The notes under the pieces are model-generated. The model worked only from the letters and a program-made list of their open reading frames with translations, did no database searches and had not been told where the DNA came from. Below, piece after piece: positions 40,616 to 49,114 of a stretch of 64,000 nucleotides of DNA; position 1 is the stretch's first letter, and every line of letters begins with the position of its first letter. This DNA comes from Paracoccaceae bacterium (GTDB lineage Bacteria > Pseudomonadota > Alphaproteobacteria > Rhodobacterales > Rhodobacteraceae). Made by a program: the position numbers and the translations under genes. Location: assembly GCA_020446815.1 (NCBI GenBank), contig JAGRDY010000018.1:124001-188000 (forward strand), in the 5' to 3' direction.

Positions 40616-41116
40616 ATGAGCGCCAACAGGCTGGACGAAATCGACCGCAGGATTCTAGCCGAGTTGCAGGCCGACGGGCGGATGACCAATGTCGAGCTGG
40701 CGCGCCGGGTGGGGATTTCCGCGCCGCCCTGTTTGCGCCGGGTGCGTACATTGGAGGAAGCCGGCTACATTCGCGGCTATCATGCCGATGTCAATCCGCG
40801 CGAGCTGGGCTTTGAAGTGCAGGTTTTCGCGCTGGTGGGGCTGCACAGCCAGGCCGAGGCGGATCTTTCCGGCTTCGAGAAGCGTTGCCGCGAACTGCCC
40901 TTCGTGCGCGAATGCCACATGCTGAACGGCGAGATCGACTTTATCCTGAAATGCGTGGCCCCCGATCTGTCGTCGTTCCAGACCTTTCTGACCGAAGAAC
41001 TGACTTCGGCGCCGAATGTGGCCAGCGTCAAGACTTCGCTGGTGATCCGCTGCGCCAAGGATCAGCCCGGCGTGCCCTTCGACGTTCTGGAAGAGCGCAT
41101 CGCGCACCGCGCCTGA
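40616..41116 (+). CDS. Lrp/AsnC-family transcriptional regulator
   Basis: 166 aa. The N-terminal winged helix-turn-helix (LDEIDRRILAELQADGRMTN, VGISAPPCLRRVRTLEEAG) precedes the C-terminal RAM/ACT-like effector domain (about 75-150). ATG 40616 has GGAGAATGAG upstream. Lies 168 bp from the divergent trxB and is likely to control it or itself; the ligand is unknown. Confidence 0.92.
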   Translation: MSANRLDEIDRRILAELQADGRMTNVELARRVGISAPPCLRRVRTLEEAGYIRGYHADVNPRELGFEVQVFALVGLHSQAEADLSGFEKRCRELPFVRECHMLNGEIDFILKCVAPDLSSFQTFLTEELTSAPNVASVKTSLVIRCAKDQPGVPFDVLEERIAHRA

Positions 41117-41173
41117 GGAACTCGCCTGGGGGGGTGCCCCGGACGCGGTGAGCCATCGGTCGGGCCGCCGGCC

Positions 41174-41986
41174 TTATCCGAGCAGGACCTGTTCGACTTC
41201 TTCGCCGGTCATGCGGGGAAACGCCACGGGGCCGAATTCGGCGAACGACCGGAACTGGGGAAACATGTCGAGCAACTGCGCCGAAAGCTGCGGTTCCATC
41301 CGGTCGGGAATGGTGCTGCCCGGATGGTAGCTTTCGATTTCGAGCCCCGCCGCGCGCAGCGATCCATGCCGCCGCAGCACGACGTTGAAGACGGTGATCG
41401 GGGCGGCGGGGGTTACCTCGATGATGCTGACACCGTCGATGAAGCTGGCGGCGGGCGCATAAGCCGCTTCGGCGCCGGTGATGCGGTGGCACCGCGAATC
41501 GCGCAGCAGCAGATGCGCCCGATTGCCCAGCATCAGATCGGGCGTCGGCCTGCCGACACCGAAAGCCTCGGCGGTGATGCGCGTCAGCTTGCTCGCCTCA
41601 AGCCCGATCGAGGCGCGGCTGGGATAATGGGTCATCGACCCGATCCAGATGATCTGTTCGGTGCGGCCCTCGGCGGTCAGTGCCTCCATGCCCGGAACCA
41701 GATCTTCGATGGCCACTGGGCCTTCGCTGGTGGCGATGACCGTGCCACGCGCAAAGCTGGAGAAAGCCTCTTCGAATTCGGGGATCGCCGGTGCCAGATG
41801 CATCGCCATTTCCACCGTTCCCGACCGGGAAAGATAGGCGGTTTCGTAGCGTCGGCTGAGATGGGTGGGGCGGGCGTAGTTGCGCGCGGGTTGGGGTGAA
41901 TAAAGAACAGGGGTACCTGGAGTCGGAACCGGAGTTGAAAAAACATCCGTTTCGACCCCCGAAATCATACGCTGGGGGTAAGACAC
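41174..41986 (-). CDS. Hint (hedgehog/intein) domain protein with Ser at the nucleophile position
   Basis: 270 aa from a GTG at 41986 (AAAGG about 10 bases upstream); ATG 41968 is the alternative. A low-complexity N-terminus (TPVPTPGTPVLYSPQP) precedes a Hint domain: SFARGTVIATSEGPVAIEDL, then PGMEALTAEGRTEQIIWIG and LLLRDSRCHRITG. In autoprocessing Hint domains the first residue is Cys in CFxxGT; here it is Ser (SSFARGT), which is possible chemically but less common. Similar proteins in marine Rhodobacteraceae are uncharacterised. Confidence 0.8.
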   Translation of the reverse strand: MSYPQRMISGVETDVFSTPVPTPGTPVLYSPQPARNYARPTHLSRRYETAYLSRSGTVEMAMHLAPAIPEFEEAFSSFARGTVIATSEGPVAIEDLVPGMEALTAEGRTEQIIWIGSMTHYPSRASIGLEASKLTRITAEAFGVGRPTPDLMLGNRAHLLLRDSRCHRITGAEAAYAPAASFIDGVSIIEVTPAAPITVFNVVLRRHGSLRAAGLEIESYHPGSTIPDRMEPQLSAQLLDMFPQFRSFAEFGPVAFPRMTGEEVEQVLLG

Positions 41987-42501
41987 ACTAAAACAGCCTT
42001 TCGGTCTGTCATCTCTGCCGGGCGCCCCCACCCGAAAGGTGCAGATTGACTGCGTATACAAATACCCGGTTTCGACGGGTTCTGTCAAAATCCGGCAACG
42101 ATTCAATCGGCGCCCGGGCCCAATCGGCGGCGCGGCGCGGGTTTTGTTTCAACCGGCGCGACAAGGGCGCAGGATGGACACATTGCCGGCAAAGAGCTGT
42201 CGCGAATCATCGGGGCGCCAGGGATGCCGCCGGCCGGCCGCGGGAATGCTCGGGAAGAAAAAACGTTTTTCAACAATAGGTTGAAGTGTGGTGGCGCAAT
42301 AAAACCCTTGATTTCACGCCGCGACGGCGGGTGATCGGGGCGCGGGGCGCAATGCCAGGGTTGGCGGACCGGCCTGGCGGGGAGGAGCCGGTCCGCCAAT
42401 CTTCATGCCCGCGCCGAGAGGAGGCCAGCGCGGAACAGAAAAGGGGCAACGAGGTGATCAGTAAGGGGTGCTCTGGCGGTTCGGGAAAACCCCGAAACGC
42501 C
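41987..42501. other. Gene-free region upstream of the Hint gene, with a long inverted repeat
   Basis: About 515 bp without a convincing coding frame. It contains a perfect 13-bp inverted repeat (42361-42373 with 42387-42399) and the promoter side of the Hint gene. Short open frames here lack Shine-Dalgarno sequences and protein-like composition. Confidence 0.6.
42361..42399. repeat. Perfect 13-bp inverted repeat
   Basis: TTGGCGGACCGGC (42361-42373) and GCCGGTCCGCCAA (42387-42399) flank a 13-base spacer. A hairpin of this strength could terminate transcription or end a small RNA, but the following T-run (TCTTCAT) is poor. It lies about 100 bp beyond the end of the 43-residue ORF. Confidence 0.7.
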
Positions 42502-42633
42502 TCATTCGGCGGCGGTTGCGACGCGGCGGGTTCTGTCGGCGATCCGGCGGGTGCCGCGCTGCCAGGGTAACGCGACCCCAGGCTTTGCGCTTTCTGCCAG
42601 AACCCATTTCATCCAACGGCGTTCCGAATGCAT
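42502..42633 (-). CDS. 43-residue basic protein, probable conserved small ORF
   Basis: MHSERRWMKWVLAESAKPGV, then ALPWQRGTRRIADRTRRVAT, then AAE. A strong AAAGGAG sits seven bases before the ATG, which is the main reason to call it. The C-terminal half is Arg-rich and the N-terminus is amphipathic, with WMKWVL and ALPWQRG as recognisable landmarks. I have the impression that short proteins with LPWxRGxRR occur in other Rhodobacteraceae, but I cannot verify this. No function can be assigned. Confidence 0.6.
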   Translation of the reverse strand: MHSERRWMKWVLAESAKPGVALPWQRGTRRIADRTRRVATAAE

Positions 42634-42800
42634 CTGACTGCTCCTTTGCCACAATTCGCGGCCTCTTCGGGCCGCTTTCGCTTTCACCGGTTCTTGGCGA
42701 CCGGATAGTGAAGTGTTGCCCCGGCAATGCGGCAGGTTCAGGGCAAGACCGGAGTGTTTCTGGGGCAGGGCGCGAAAATGGTGCTTCGCGGCGGTGAAAA

Positions 42801-42831
42801 AGCCCGGTGTCCGATATGCCGGGCGCATTTT
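42801..42831. terminator. Bidirectional intrinsic terminator downstream of pgeF
   Basis: Stem GCCCGG (42802-42807) / CCGGGC (42819-42824). On the minus strand it is followed by TTTTTC, 41 bases after the pgeF stop; on the plus strand by GCATTTTTT. Both directions look like intrinsic terminators. Confidence 0.75.
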
Positions 42832-42864
42832 TTGCTGGCGGCGTGACTGCCGCAGGATGCGCCG

Positions 42865-43620
42865 TTACAGGCGAATCGCCGAGATGAGGCGCCCGAAGTC
42901 GGCTTCGTGGCGGTGTACCGAACGGCGGTAGGAATAATAGCGCTCCGGGTCCGAATAGGTGCAACCGTGGGTCCATTCGGCCCGCCCGATTCCGGCTTCG
43001 CGCAACCGGTGCAGCCCGAAGCCGGGCAGATCGAAATGCATCCGGTCATCTTCGCCACCGGCGAAAAAGCGGCTGTAGGCGGGATCTTCGGCAAGGAATG
43101 TGTCGAGAAACTCGGGGCCGACCTCATAGGCGCGCTGGCTGATCGACGGGCCGATGACGGCGACGGTATTGGCGCGCCGCGCGCCAAGGGTTTCCATAGC
43201 ATCGAGCGTGGCCTCGAGAATCCCCGACAGCGCCCCCCGCCATCCGGCATGGGCCGCCCCCACCACCCTGGCCGTGGGGTCGGCGAAAAGCACCGGCTGA
43301 CAGTCGGCGGTCAGAATGCCGAGCACGAGACCCGGGGTCGCCGTGACCAGCCCGTCGGCCCGCGCGGGCGCCCCGGGCGGGCGGGTGACGCTGACGACAT
43401 CGGCCGAATGGATCTGATGGACGCAGGCCAGATCGTCTGGCGTCGCGCCCATGGCCGCGGCCGCGCGGGCGCGGTTGATGGCGACGGCCTCGGTCTGGTC
43501 GGAAGAGCCGTGGCCGCAGTTCAGACCCGCGAATATCCCCGACGAAGCGCCGCCCTTGCGGGTGAAGAACCCGTGCCGGATCGGCAGCAATGCCTCATGG
43601 GTGATAATCTCGAGCGTCAT
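42865..43620 (-). CDS. pgeF: Peptidoglycan editing factor PgeF / multicopper polyphenol oxidase-like (YfiH)
   Basis: 251 aa protein of the DUF152/YfiH family. The active-site zinc ligands are visible in VHQIHSADV (His), LTADCQPVLF (Cys) and GAAHAGWRG (His). Members are reported as peptidoglycan editing factors and as purine nucleoside phosphorylase/adenosine deaminases (LACC1 family). ATG 43620 begins the conserved part. It overlaps the upstream methyltransferase gene by 26 bp, so the lgt - methyltransferase - pgeF set is one operon. Confidence 0.92.
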   Translation of the reverse strand: MTLEIITHEALLPIRHGFFTRKGGASSGIFAGLNCGHGSSDQTEAVAINRARAAAAMGATPDDLACVHQIHSADVVSVTRPPGAPARADGLVTATPGLVLGILTADCQPVLFADPTARVVGAAHAGWRGALSGILEATLDAMETLGARRANTVAVIGPSISQRAYEVGPEFLDTFLAEDPAYSRFFAGGEDDRMHFDLPGFGLHRLREAGIGRAEWTHGCTYSDPERYYSYRRSVHRHEADFGRLISAIRL

Positions 43621-44698
43621 CTTTGTTGGATATGTCCAGTCCGGGGGGGGGCGTCGCGCCAAATGGATGGCAGGCAATTACCTTGAACAGCTTTCCCATT
43701 TCTTCGGGATGGGTCAAGCGCCGATGGGCAGCGACATGGGAATCGAGTGCCGTGCCGCGCAGTTGTTCGGCGAGCGCGTTGGCGCGGGCGGTGATGCCCA
43801 GCCGTTCGAGAAACACGCCCTGGGGCGTCATCGCGGTGGCGGCCGCGCCGCTTGCGCGAAACGCGGCGGCGAGGGCGGCGAAATCGACATGGGCGGTCAG
43901 ATCGGCCAGCCCCGGTTCGGCAAGGGGATCGACCGGCCGATGCGCCTTGAGCGCCTGGAACGTGTCGCCGAGCCCGCGCCAGCCGCCATAGTCGACGATC
44001 AGCGCCGCGCCGCCGTCGGTGGCGATGCGGGTGCCGATTTCGCCGGCGATGGCGGGCAGCGCGGGGCAATGTTCGACGATATCACCGGGGCGGGTGCCAT
44101 CGAGCCGATGGGCGAGCGCGCCAAAGGGTCCGGCGGGGGCGAGGCCCAGCGCCAGTTTGCCGTCGCGGATGCTGACCTGGCGTTCCGCCCAGCCCTTTTC
44201 GTGGCGCAGGAACTGGCGGATCGGCAGGGCGTCGAAGAATTCGTTGGCCAGCACAAAGAGCGGCCCGTCGGGAAGGTCGGACGGCTGATCGTGCCAGTGA
44301 ACGGGCCGGCCTTCGAGCGCCTCGCGCTGGCGGGCGCGCAGCGCTGGCGATGCCTCGATCAGATGGACGGATGCGGCCGCCGTCATGCCCGGAACTGATT
44401 TAAGGGTGCGCAGCACATCGGCCATCAGGGTGCCGCGGCCGGGGCCGATTTCGGCCAGCACGATGCGGCCGGGCGCGCCCTGATCGAGCCAGCTTTGCGC
44501 GAGACACAGCGCCAGCATTTCGCCGAACATCTGGCTGATTTCCGGCGCGGTGGTGAAATCGCCGGATGCGCCGAAGGGATCGCGGCCGCGATAATAGCCG
44601 TGCCGGGGGTGCAGCAGGCACGCGGCCATGTAATCGGCCAGGGTGATCGGCCCCTCGGCGGCGATGCGCGCCGCGAGGATCCGCCCCAGCGGCGTCAT
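43595..44698 (-). CDS. SAM-dependent methyltransferase of the MidA/NDUFAF7 family
   Basis: 367 aa. The N-terminus ([35 protein letters not shown]), SAM motif [17 protein letters not shown], and [16 protein letters not shown] are characteristic of DUF185/MidA. The mitochondrial member symmetrically dimethylates an arginine in complex I. Its start overlaps the end of lgt by four bases; the lgt - midA-like - pgeF order is common in alphaproteobacteria. Confidence 0.92.
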   Translation of the reverse strand: MTPLGRILAARIAAEGPITLADYMAACLLHPRHGYYRGRDPFGASGDFTTAPEISQMFGEMLALCLAQSWLDQGAPGRIVLAEIGPGRGTLMADVLRTLKSVPGMTAAASVHLIEASPALRARQREALEGRPVHWHDQPSDLPDGPLFVLANEFFDALPIRQFLRHEKGWAERQVSIRDGKLALGLAPAGPFGALAHRLDGTRPGDIVEHCPALPAIAGEIGTRIATDGGAALIVDYGGWRGLGDTFQALKAHRPVDPLAEPGLADLTAHVDFAALAAAFRASGAAATAMTPQGVFLERLGITARANALAEQLRGTALDSHVAAHRRLTHPEEMGKLFKVIACHPFGATPPPGLDISNKDDARDYHP

Positions 44699-45573
44699 CC
44701 GCGCGCCCGCCGCACCAGCCAGAGCCCCGCGACGATCATCGGCAGCGACAGAAGCTGGCCCATCGACAGGCCGAGGCCGGCGAACCGGATCACATGGCCC
44801 AGCGGGTTGTCCGGGGTGATGAACTGCGCATCGGCCTGGCGGAAGAATTCGACAAGAAAGCGCGACAGCCCGTAGCCGGTCAGAAAAAGGCCGGTCATCA
44901 GGCCGGGGGATTTCAGCGCGCCCCGGCGCAGGGCCACGAACAGCACCAGCCCGAGCAGCAGCCCTTCCAGGCCGGCCTCGTACAGCTGGCTGGGGTGGCG
45001 GGCGCAAGACCCCGGCGCGATTCCGGGGCAATCCTGAGCGGCATCGCCGGGAAAGATCACCGCCCAGGGCAGATCGGAGGGCCGCCCCCAGAGTTCGGCA
45101 TTGATGAAATTGGCGATCCGGCCGAGGAAAAGCCCGATGGGGGCGACCAGCGCCATCGCATCGGCAAGCTGCAGCGCCGGCACCCGGTGGCGTCTGCAAA
45201 ACCACAGGCCCGCGAAGATCACCCCCAGAAAACCGCCGTGAAACGACATGCCGCCTTCCCAGATCTTGAGAATGTCGCCGGGATGGGCAAGGTAATGATC
45301 GGGCCGGTAGAACAGCACGAAGCCGAGCCTGCCGCCGACGATCACCCCGAGGATGATCGCGGACAGCAGATCCTCGACCCGTTTCGGATCCATCGGCGCG
45401 GTGCCGCCGGGCCAGAGGTGCGCTCGGCGCATCAGCGCCACGATGATCCGCCAGCCGGCGATCAGCCCGACAAGATAGGCCACCGCGTACCAGCGCAGCG
45501 CGACGTGAAAACCGAAGATCGGAAACGAGAAGATTTCGTTCGAGATGTCGGGAAACGGCATGATGGCCTGCAT
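44695..45573 (-). CDS. lgt: Prolipoprotein diacylglyceryl transferase
   Basis: 292 aa inner-membrane enzyme transferring diacylglycerol from phosphatidylglycerol to the lipobox cysteine, the first step of lipoprotein maturation. The Lgt signature [11 protein letters not shown]...[11 protein letters not shown] and [17 protein letters not shown] are complete, and [13 protein letters not shown] follows. About seven membrane helices are apparent. Start 45573, or 45561 where MPFPDIS begins. The two lipoproteins at 28.3-29.1 kb would be among its substrates. Confidence 0.96.
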   Translation of the reverse strand: MQAIMPFPDISNEIFSFPIFGFHVALRWYAVAYLVGLIAGWRIIVALMRRAHLWPGGTAPMDPKRVEDLLSAIILGVIVGGRLGFVLFYRPDHYLAHPGDILKIWEGGMSFHGGFLGVIFAGLWFCRRHRVPALQLADAMALVAPIGLFLGRIANFINAELWGRPSDLPWAVIFPGDAAQDCPGIAPGSCARHPSQLYEAGLEGLLLGLVLFVALRRGALKSPGLMTGLFLTGYGLSRFLVEFFRQADAQFITPDNPLGHVIRFAGLGLSMGQLLSLPMIVAGLWLVRRARG

Positions 45574-45701
45574 GGATGCTTCTCTGGCGCCCCAAAGACC
45601 GTGGGATCGCGGTGAAGTCAACCTTGAGCTTTGGCGGCGTGACGGCCATATAGGGCGCAGACCGGCGCCCGGGCCGGCGCAAGGAATGAAGGAGCCTGAC
45701 A

Positions 45702-46025
45702 ATGCAGGGTTCGAACCGTTTTCTCGACGACATGTCGAAGTTGATGACCAATGCGATGGGCGTGGCGCAAGGCGCCAGGACCGAGGCCGAGACGGCGATG
45801 AAGGGCTTTGTCGATCGCTGGCTGGCCGACCGCGATCTGGTGACCCGCGAGGAATTCGACGCCGTGCGCGCCATGGCCCTGAAGGCGCGCGAGGAAAATG
45901 CCGCCCTTGCCGCGCGGATCGCGGTTCTGGAGTCCGCCGCAGAACCTGACGCCAAGCCTGCCGCCAAGCCCGCCGCCAAACCTGCCGCCAAACCTGCCGC
46001 TGCCCGGCGCGGCAAGAAGGCCTGA
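45702..46025 (+). CDS. ubiK: UbiK family ubiquinone accessory factor (BMFP/YqiC)
   Basis: 107 aa. The N-terminal amphipathic helix ([20 protein letters not shown]) and the coiled-coil segment ([20 protein letters not shown] ... LAARIAVLE) are the BMFP fold; UbiK assists ubiquinone synthesis with UbiJ. The C-terminus is a repeated [10 protein letters not shown] low-complexity tail ending RRGKKA, probably disordered. ATG 45702 follows GAAGGAG. It is divergent from lgt. Confidence 0.9.
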   Translation: MQGSNRFLDDMSKLMTNAMGVAQGARTEAETAMKGFVDRWLADRDLVTREEFDAVRAMALKAREENAALAARIAVLESAAEPDAKPAAKPAAKPAAKPAAARRGKKA

Positions 46026-46275
46026 CACCGGCCCGGATCTGTTGCGGGCGACCTTGTGGACGACTCTGTGGACAGTCTTCTGGCTGCGCGCCGGTCAGTT
46101 CTGCGTCAAGCCATGCTTTGCGCGCAGCACGCAAAAATAATGCTTTACAGCCACCCCCCTTGTCCTACACCATATGTTGTGAGGGCTTAAGCAGGCAAAC
46201 GCTCGCCCTTGTAGGCTCACCCAGCTGCTAGTGGGTTTCGGCCCACTTAAGGCAAAAAAGAACCGAGGCCGGGCA

Positions 46276-46779
46276 ATGTCACTATCTGAAACTTTCCTCG
46301 ATACCGAGGATCTGCACCCTATCGACATCGTGCAAACCCTGGCGACCCGTCACGAATGGGATTTCGACCGGGTGGCGGACGACCAGATTTCCATGGTCGT
46401 CGAGGGCCAGTGGCGGACCTATTCGATCACGCTGGCATGGTCGGGATACGATGAGACCCTGCGGCTGATCTGCACCTTCGAGATGGACCCGCCGGAAGAA
46501 AAGCTGCCGGCGCTTTACGATACGCTGAACCGGGCCAATGACCTGGTCTGGGCGGGGGCGTTCACCTTCTGGCGCGAACAGCGCCTGATGGTCTGGCGTT
46601 ACGGGCTGGTGCTGACCGGCGGGCAGATCGCCGGGCCCGAACAGATCGACCGGCTGATCTCTGACGCCGTTTCGTCCGCCGAACGGTTCTATCCGGCGTT
46701 CCAGCTGGTTTGCTGGGGCGATGACTGCCCGGAAAAGGCGATGGACGTGGCGATGGGCCGGGCCTACGGGCGCGCGTGA
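46276..46779 (+). CDS. YbjN domain-containing protein
   Basis: 167 aa. YbjN fold: HPIDIVQTLATRHEWDFDRV, VVEGQWRTYSITLAW, LRLICTFEMDPPEEKLPALY, FWREQRLMVWRYGLVL. YbjN proteins are implicated in stress and motility regulation, mechanism unknown. ATG 46276 is used; the frame opens 45 bases earlier. The leader contains a small hairpin AGTGGG-TTTCGG-CCCACT (46230-46247). It is 77 bp upstream of proC. Confidence 0.88.
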   Translation: MSLSETFLDTEDLHPIDIVQTLATRHEWDFDRVADDQISMVVEGQWRTYSITLAWSGYDETLRLICTFEMDPPEEKLPALYDTLNRANDLVWAGAFTFWREQRLMVWRYGLVLTGGQIAGPEQIDRLISDAVSSAERFYPAFQLVCWGDDCPEKAMDVAMGRAYGRA

Positions 46780-46856
46780 CCGGATTTTTGCGGGCCGGGG
46801 TTTGACGCCGCGCGGATCAGGGCTAATCTCTGCCTTCGCGGTCAGGAGGCGGGACG

Positions 46857-47699
46857 ATGGACATGGATACGGTGCGGCGGCGGGGGCTGGTGCTTCTGGG
46901 GTGCGGCAAGATGGGCTCGGCGATGCTGGCGGGCTGGCTGAAGCGCGGGTTGGCACCGCCTTCGGTCTGGGTCATCGACCCGGAACCCTCGGACTGGCTG
47001 AAGGCGCAGGGCGTGCATCTCAATGCGGCGCTGCCCGCAGACCCGGCGATCGTTCTGATCGCGGTCAAGCCGCAGATCATGGCCCAGGCCCTGCCGGCGC
47101 TGGCCGCGACGGGCGGGGGGGATACGCTGTTCGTGTCGGTCGCGGCGGGCACCACGATCGCCTTTTACGAAAGCGTTCTGGGGGCGGCGACGCCGATCGT
47201 CCGGGCGATGCCCAACACCCCCGCCGCCATCGGCAGGGGAATCACCGCGATAACCGGCAACGCCCGCGCCACGGCGGGCCATCTGGACCTGGCCGAGGCG
47301 CTCTTGTCGGCGGTGGGTCAGGTCGTCCGTCTTGACGGCGAACATCAGATGGATGCGGTCACGGCGGTGTCCGGTTCGGGCCCGGCCTATGTCTTTCACC
47401 TGATCGAGGCTCTGGCGGCGGCCGGAGAGGCCGAAGGCCTGTCCGCCGCGCTGGCGATGCGTCTGGCCAAGGCCACTGTCGGCGGGGCCGGGGCGCTTGC
47501 CGAAGCCGCCGAAGAAGACCCCGGACAACTGCGCGTCAATGTCACCTCGCCGGGCGGAACCACGGCGGCGGCGCTTGCGGTGCTGATGGATGACAGGCAG
47601 GGTTTCGCGCCGCTGTTGCGCCGGGCGGTGCATGCGGCGGCGCAACGGGGGCAGGAACTGGGGGGGCAGGAACTGGGGGGGCAGGAACTGGGCAAATGA
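46857..47699 (+). CDS. proC: Pyrroline-5-carboxylate reductase
   Basis: 280 aa proline synthesis enzyme reducing P5C with NADPH. The Rossmann motif VLLGCGKMGSAMLAGWLKRG, VLIAVKPQIMAQAL, MPNTPAAIGRGIT, and the C-terminal signature AVSGSGPAYVFHLIEAL...EAGV-type stretch ending NVTSPGGTTAAAL are present. The last 15 residues are three GQELG copies encoded by a 15-bp tandem repeat, an expansion of the C-terminus not typical of ProC. The stop overlaps the csaA start (ATGA). Confidence 0.95.
   Translation: MDMDTVRRRGLVLLGCGKMGSAMLAGWLKRGLAPPSVWVIDPEPSDWLKAQGVHLNAALPADPAIVLIAVKPQIMAQALPALAATGGGDTLFVSVAAGTTIAFYESVLGAATPIVRAMPNTPAAIGRGITAITGNARATAGHLDLAEALLSAVGQVVRLDGEHQMDAVTAVSGSGPAYVFHLIEALAAAGEAEGLSAALAMRLAKATVGGAGALAEAAEEDPGQLRVNVTSPGGTTAAALAVLMDDRQGFAPLLRRAVHAAAQRGQELGGQELGGQELGK
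47649..47693 (+). repeat. Three 15-bp tandem repeats at the 3' end of proC
   Basis: Unit GGGCAGGAACTGGGG is repeated three times in frame (last base of the third differs: GGC), encoding GQELG-GQELG-GQELG just before the terminal Lys. Slippage changes here would stay in frame. Confidence 0.92.
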
Positions 47700-48031
47700 C
47701 CATATCCTTCGACGATTTTCTGAAGGTCGATATCCGGGTGGGCCGGATCACCCGCGCCGAGCCTTTCCCGCAGGCGCGCAAGCCGGCGCTGAAGCTCTGG
47801 GTGGATTTTGGCGGCGACATCGGCGAAAAGCGGTCATCGGCGCAGATCACCCGGCATTATCAGCCCGAAAAGCTGGTCGGCCGTCAGGTTCTGGCCGTCG
47901 TCAACTTTCCGCCCCGGCAGATCGGGCCGGTGATGTCGGAAGTGCTGGTTCTGGGGGTTCCTGACGATGCGGGCGAGGTGGTGCTGATCGGGCCGGGGCA
48001 GGAGGTGCCTGTGGGCGGCAGGCTTTATTGA
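47696..48031 (+). CDS. csaA: tRNA-binding domain protein, CsaA-like
   Basis: 111 aa single OB-fold protein. FLKVDIRVGRI, then ALKLWVDFGGDIGEKRSSAQI and NFPPRQIGPVMSEVLVLGV are the conserved strands of the CsaA/Arc1p-like tRNA-binding domain, a putative secretion chaperone in Bacillus. Translation is coupled to proC. Confidence 0.92.
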   Translation: MTISFDDFLKVDIRVGRITRAEPFPQARKPALKLWVDFGGDIGEKRSSAQITRHYQPEKLVGRQVLAVVNFPPRQIGPVMSEVLVLGVPDDAGEVVLIGPGQEVPVGGRLY

Positions 48032-48350
48032 CCATCCGGCGGCGCGGGCAATGCCGGACATGAACCGCGCTGCGGCCTTCGCCTGGCCGGGCGTGCCGCG
48101 GGCATCGAAAAGCGCCTTGCCCGGACAGCTGACAGTACCGTTGTCGAAACCCCTGCGCCGCTGCCCAAGCCCCGGCCGCCAGGCCGCGAAAAGGGCGCCC
48201 TGGGGCGCGAAATCATGAAGACTGTGACAAAAAGACCTGTAGCGGGTTTGTTGCTTTGTTGCAAATTGCAGGTGCCCACCGCAAGATCGCGGCCGAATTC
48301 GAAAAGGCCGGTCGCGTTTTTGGCGTCCGGTTTCCAGCAAGGGTGACGAC
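48032..48350. other. Gene-free region between csaA and the GATase-like gene
   Basis: 319 bp. A 55-codon frame at 48051-48218 has no Shine-Dalgarno and an unconvincing composition. The downstream part (48230-48300) contains repeated TTGC words (TTGCTTTGTTGCAAATTGCA at 48251-48270), perhaps promoter or operator sequence for the next gene. Nothing else was recognised. Confidence 0.55.
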
Positions 48351-49037
48351 ATGCGCATTTTGATACTTCAGCAATCGCCGGGAATAGATGCCGGTTTTCT
48401 GAAGGGTTTTCTGGATGAAGAAGGCCATGAGTGGACGCAGGTCGATCCGGGCGGGGACATGCAGGGCGTCTCGAAGGAAGGTTACGATGCCTTGTGGGCG
48501 ATCGGCGGCGGTGCCGTCATGCCTTCCGCCCCGGCCGGGGCGGCGGCCGATCTGGTGCGCGAGCTGGTGGCCGAAAACGGCCTGCCCTATCTGGGGATCG
48601 GCTTCGGGCATCACCTGCTTGCGATGGCGCTGGGGGGCGAGGTTGGCCCATCCCGGGCACCGGATGCCGGCGTCGCGGATGTACAACTGACCGAAGCCGG
48701 GGCGACGGGCGTGTTGTTCGACGACTTCCCGGAAGTGTTTCCGGCGTTCCAGTGCCATGAAGCCGAAATCACCCGCCTGCCCGAAGGCGCGCAGGTTCTT
48801 GTCACATCGCCCGACACCGCCGTGCAGGCGATGCGGTGGGGGACAAGGGCGCATTCCTTGCAGTTTCATCTTGACGCCGATGCCGCGGGCAAGACCCTGG
48901 CCGCGCAAGGCATTGAAGCGTCGCCCGATGAGCGTGCGCGCCTGCTGGCCGATTGTGAGAGACATCGCGAAACCTTTGTGCGGCTTGCCGAACGGCTTCT
49001 CATCAACTGGATGCAGACCGCGGCGCGAACGCGGTAA
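48351..49037 (+). CDS. Class I glutamine amidotransferase-like protein lacking the catalytic cysteine
   Basis: 228 aa with the class I GATase (GuaA-like) fold: MRILILQQSPGIDAGFLKGF, ALWAIGGGAVMP and the nucleophile elbow. The elbow, normally GICxGxQ, reads GIGFGHHL, with Gly84 where the Cys should be. The His region is QFHLD (171-175) in place of QFHPE. Without the Cys it cannot release ammonia from glutamine by the known mechanism; a binding or regulatory role is more likely. It is convergent with the GntR gene of the amine island. Confidence 0.8.
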   Translation: MRILILQQSPGIDAGFLKGFLDEEGHEWTQVDPGGDMQGVSKEGYDALWAIGGGAVMPSAPAGAAADLVRELVAENGLPYLGIGFGHHLLAMALGGEVGPSRAPDAGVADVQLTEAGATGVLFDDFPEVFPAFQCHEAEITRLPEGAQVLVTSPDTAVQAMRWGTRAHSLQFHLDADAAGKTLAAQGIEASPDERARLLADCERHRETFVRLAERLLINWMQTAARTR

Positions 49038-49114
49038 GGCGCGGTTCGGCGCGCGGCCCTTCGCCGAAGGCGGCGCGGGGCGGATTTGCGAACACCCTCC
49101 GGGCCGGCGCCGCC

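Noticed and set aside
45702-45740. TTCGAA-containing stretch resembling a tRNA T-loop
   Set aside because: It is the start of ubiK; no cloverleaf can be formed around it. No tRNA or rRNA was found in the window.
43595-46015. 806-codon minus frame suggesting a giant fusion with the MidA-type methyltransferase
   Set aside because: The region above 44698 codes for lgt in another frame; the apparent fusion is only an open shadow frame.
48051-48218. 55-codon frame after csaA
   Set aside because: No Shine-Dalgarno, Pro/Arg-rich composition and no recognisable pattern.
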